A program made the translations under genes and the position numbers. DNA of 64,000 nucleotides from Nipponacmea schrenckii (taxonomy: Eukaryota > Mollusca > Gastropoda > Lottiidae): assembly GCA_030562195.1 (NCBI GenBank), contig JAUJPP010000003.1:46010602-46074601 (forward strand), given 5' to 3'. Below, one piece after another: positions 61,101 to 64,000 of the stretch. Numbering within the stretch: position 1 is the stretch's first letter; every line of letters starts with the position of its first letter. A model generated the notes under the pieces. That model did no database searches. It saw only the letters and a list, made by a program, of their open reading frames with translations, and had not been told where the DNA came from.

Positions 61101-64000
61101 GTATACAATGTAGAGATCAGCATATTCAGTATGTTGGCTTAGAAGGATCCTGTATCTTCCAGGTGCATGTTGTATCATCTGTGATATCTTTTCACTATCT
61201 TAGGAGCGTTTCAGCAATATTATATTTCTAATTCATAAATTTGAGAGGTTGATGGGTAAACTGAAATTATAAAAGATTAGGCAAATACATGACAGTAAAT
61301 TCAAATCCTAAAGATCTGGTTATATATAGCCTTAGAAATAGAAAAATTCAAATATTCCATTCAGATTGAAATATTATTACGCTAGTATTTTTTGTCTGTT
61401 GTCAAAAGCTTTGAAATGTAATTGAATATAGAACAGCATGTGTTAACAGGTTAAAGTTTTGTGTTAACATGTTGACAATTCAAGTATAATACTTGACATA
61501 GGAAGTTAAGATGACATGATTGTGTGTCATAACCACTAAGTTTAATAATTCTAAAGACTCAGAACACTCACTCTGTTATTTAACTATCTTGCTATTGTTT
61601 TTTGTGCAATAGATAATGATTAAAATAATAAATTTTAGGATTGACTTGAATAATAGACCTTTTTCAGCTATTACAGTTATTATGAAACCAATCCTTCATT
61701 TACATTTCACTTACTTATACACATGTAGTATATATTATATACACTGGTAGTTTAAATTGAAATTGTACTTGGTGATTCCCACACATTTCATGAGGTCAAT
61801 ATAGGTCAACTATACTGTGATTGACTTGGGAATTTACCACATGTTAAAATGTCATAATTTTGAATTCAAATTCCATTTGAAGAATCCTGTAAACAGCTGC
61901 TTCATTTAATTTTACATTGATTCAGTTAATGACAAACAGTGTAAAGTTTTTGCTAATTTATGTATAATTTTGAGCAGTAGTATTGCCGCAGGGCATTAAG
62001 TAGTTTTATGTTCAGAATGCACCAGGAAAATACAAAAATGAGATTTTTTTTTCAAATTTGCCTCTAAAGAATTTAAACAGTGAAAAAAAGATGACTGTTT
62101 GTGTACAATTCCCTGGTAATATATTTTTAAACTTATTCCCTATTATTTTGTATTTATAGCATAATCTGTTTTCTATTGGAATTTTGTCATATCTAATATA
62201 TAATTTATTATATAAAGATTTACTTCATGTACCGGTATGCATGAGAGAAATAAATATTAACGTAATATTTTATGTTAATGTGATATTTATGGTGGTGTTG
62301 AATGTCAATGATAGTTATGGATGTAAATTGTTTTAAACAGGTGGATATTAATTATTTAAATTATATGTAAATTATGTTAATAAACTGTTACTTGCCATTT
62401 ATATGAAATAGAATATTATGAAATGAATAGGTGTCAAATACAATGAATTCTAATAGTGGGTTTGAAGCCAGTTTAAATTTATAGGTCAATGTCTAATTTG
62501 GAATGAAAGTGTTGGAATTTTATAGTTTACTTAAATAAATGCATGATGGTTTTGCATACCAAATTGTTGAACCGTTTGATTTCACAAAACTGTTTTATGT
62601 TTTTGGGGTGGGAAAAATTATATGTTAAGGAAATGCAATTCTTTTTAAATATGTAGAAAATGGTTTTGCTTCTTATTTTACTAGAATAAACAAGGCAATT
62701 GACACTCATTACAGTTGAAATTCCCCTCTGTTTCACACATTAAAGAAAAAAGTGTATATATATATATATATGTAAAAATTGAAAGTGAAGTAATAAACAC
62801 TAGAAGATGAAGCATTTAAAGAATGTCACTATATGTTTTTGATATATACAGTATTTATATTACCACTTTCTTACATAGAAATCTGATACTTTGACATACA
62901 TGTTTGTACGTATAATGAATGGTTGGTCTTAAATAGGACAACAATCCTTACACTGTTACATGTTCATTTATAATTCATTCATTCCAGTTTTGTCCCTGGC
63001 AGCCATATTGACTGCTTGGATTAAACTGTTTTCCACATTCAGTGGAACAGGATGAAAATGTGGACAAAGAATGTAGACTTTTGGATGAGATATTACATCA
63101 TGGGAAGACAATTTTGAATGTCAAAATATCTTCGAAATATTTTTTCATTGCAAACTGCATGGCAAATGTTTAATTCATTCATTCCAAGTAAGATTTTATC
63201 CCACTGTTTTCATTTGTATATTTCAGTAAGAATAAAGCTGTATCAACTTGTTGTTTATCTATAAATGGTGAACAGTTGTATCTAGGAACAGAAGGTGGTA
63301 ATATACAAATATTAGATGTGAACACCTTTACTCTCAGTGAACAGGTTATTCAACAAGATGTTGTTATGCAGAAGTAAGTTAAACTTGTCTTAATGAAACA
63401 TTGTATGCATGATACAATGGGTCATACAAGGCTAGTTGAGGCATACCACTCATTAATTATATCATCGAAAAAAAAAAGAAAACTAAAATGTAAAAGGCCT
63501 TGGTCAATGTATCATTTCTACCTTATATAGAAATTGTTATAAATTTTGCTGTATATTGTAGTGTACCTGATGACTTTAAAGTGAATCCAGGAGCAGTAGA
63601 AGCCATAGCCGTACATCCAACAAATCCTGATAAATTATTGATAGGATATAACCGAGGATTAATAGTATTGTGGGATAATAAAGACTTCAATGCCAACCAG
63701 ACTTACAATGTTTCTAGGGTAAGCAAATAAATCAATATATATTTTAATATTAGTCATGAAGACCTGTAGATGTCATGAGAGTAACTCTTTAACAGGTCTT
63801 TTTAGATCAATATTTAATTGATTGGATTCACACCTATTCAGTGATAGTAATATTAAAATCTAAGCTTGTACAGTAATTGATTGAAATAAAAAGTACTGTA
63901 AACAGATGATTTGTCAACATGTCAAACTCTATTATTACATGTAAAACAAATAATTAAACTAATAACCCATGCCAATTACAGCAGGTCAAACTGCCTGAGG
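55153..64000 (+). CDS. LLGL1: Lethal(2) giant larvae homologue, N-terminal part (3' end off window)
   Basis: LGL is a cortical WD40 protein that acts with Scribble and Dlg in basolateral polarity, is phosphorylated by aPKC, and binds SNARE/exocytic machinery. Exons: 55153-55236, 55811-55908, 60230-60311, 60479-60588, 63227-63373, 63562-63718 and probably 63982-64000. Phases agree, giving 226 codons before the last partial exon. The N terminus [14 protein letters not shown] and [20 protein letters not shown] match human LLGL1 (REKLKQELFAFNK, HGFPNQPSALAFDPELRIMA) better than tomosyn, which lacks the first motif. WD40-type segments follow: [53 protein letters not shown] and [15 protein letters not shown]. 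Start chosen at the ATG giving the conserved N terminus. One LGL gene is usual in invertebrates, so LLGL1 versus LLGL2 is not implied. Intron 2 is 4.3 kb and holds two transposons. Confidence 0.93.
56236..56358 (-). mobile_element. LINE 3'-end copy, severely 5'-truncated
   Basis: About 105 bases from (AAT)n AAACTCTTTATTTTACATGG to GGGGCAATACATT are nearly identical to 49330-49432. The copy begins (minus strand) in the same poly-T position as the longer copy. The near identity indicates recent activity of the family. Confidence 0.75.
58684..59441. mobile_element. hAT-type non-autonomous transposon
   Basis: Ends TAGGGCTGGCAA and, on the other strand, TAGGGCTGGGAATCG. A perfect 8-bp target-site duplication GTACTGGC lies at 58676-58683 and 59442-59449. 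The terminal regions are rich in ATTAATCGATTATCG palindromes that can fold. 758 bp, no transposase frame. Classic hAT-type ends. Confidence 0.88.
60589..63226. other. LLGL intron 4
   Basis: AT-rich intron of 2.6 kb. It contains a short (TA)n stretch near 62755-62770. No other feature is supported. Confidence 0.5.

Noticed and set aside
1..64000. tRNA or rRNA genes
   Set aside because: I looked for A/B-box-like and rRNA-like stretches and saw none convincing; a covariance-model scan would settle it.
55153..64000. Tomosyn (STXBP5) as identity of the right-hand gene
   Set aside because: The [12 protein letters not shown] terminus and [12 protein letters not shown] segment fit LGL better, and the tomosyn-type N-terminal extension is absent.

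Overview
The window looks like nuclear DNA of an animal, most likely a mollusc (possibly a gastropod). Its genes are AT-rich and split by many introns with clear GT-AG borders. The proteins are animal housekeeping and cell-biology proteins. The repeats include pearl/CvA-type elements (about 160-bp tandem cores, a GGAC microsatellite and a terminal hairpin), a class described from bivalves. The species assignment is inference from this content. I see no bacterial, organellar or viral genes.

Four protein-coding genes can be assembled from splice-compatible exons. (1) 1-6637, minus strand: RRN3/TIF-IA, the RNA polymerase I initiation factor, ten exons seen, C-terminal part beyond the left edge. 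(2) 8563-12654, plus strand: a coilin-like Cajal-body protein with a convincing C-terminal Tudor-like domain but an unexpected N terminus. (3) 14484-43594, plus strand: a Rab11 family-interacting protein of the FIP3/FIP4/Nuf class, with EF-hands, coiled coils and a C-terminal Rab-binding domain, about 29 kb and at least 17 coding exons, with a likely second promoter and several symmetric small exons. (4) 55153 to the right edge, plus strand: the 5' part of a lethal(2) giant larvae (LLGL) homologue, an N-terminal WD40 polarity protein. RRN3 and the coilin-like gene are head to head, about 1.9 kb apart; the other genes are on the plus strand. The four do not form a pathway, although RRN3 (nucleolus) and coilin (Cajal body) are both nuclear-body proteins, and FIP3/4 and LLGL both act in membrane traffic and polarity.

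The rest is introns and intergenic DNA rich in non-autonomous transposons. Several can be delimited to the base by terminal inverted repeats plus target-site duplications: a PIF/Harbinger-type element (284-1507, TTA), hAT-type elements (21986-22845, 34710-35070 and 58684-59441, each with an 8-bp duplication), a TTAA-flanked element (27436-28498) and a TA-flanked element (29962-30417). There are also at least five copies of a pearl-like family, a LINE 3' fragment with a reverse-transcriptase ORF tail (49330-50402), a second copy of the LINE 3' end (about 56236-56358), two minisatellites (32-bp and 31-bp units, the latter with a 279-bp higher-order period) and a 107-bp tandem duplication.

I did not find a novel multi-gene system. 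The items most worth a second look are the coilin N terminus, the alternative start and small exons of the FIP gene, the pearl-like family, and the sequence shared between the Harbinger-type and hAT-type elements.
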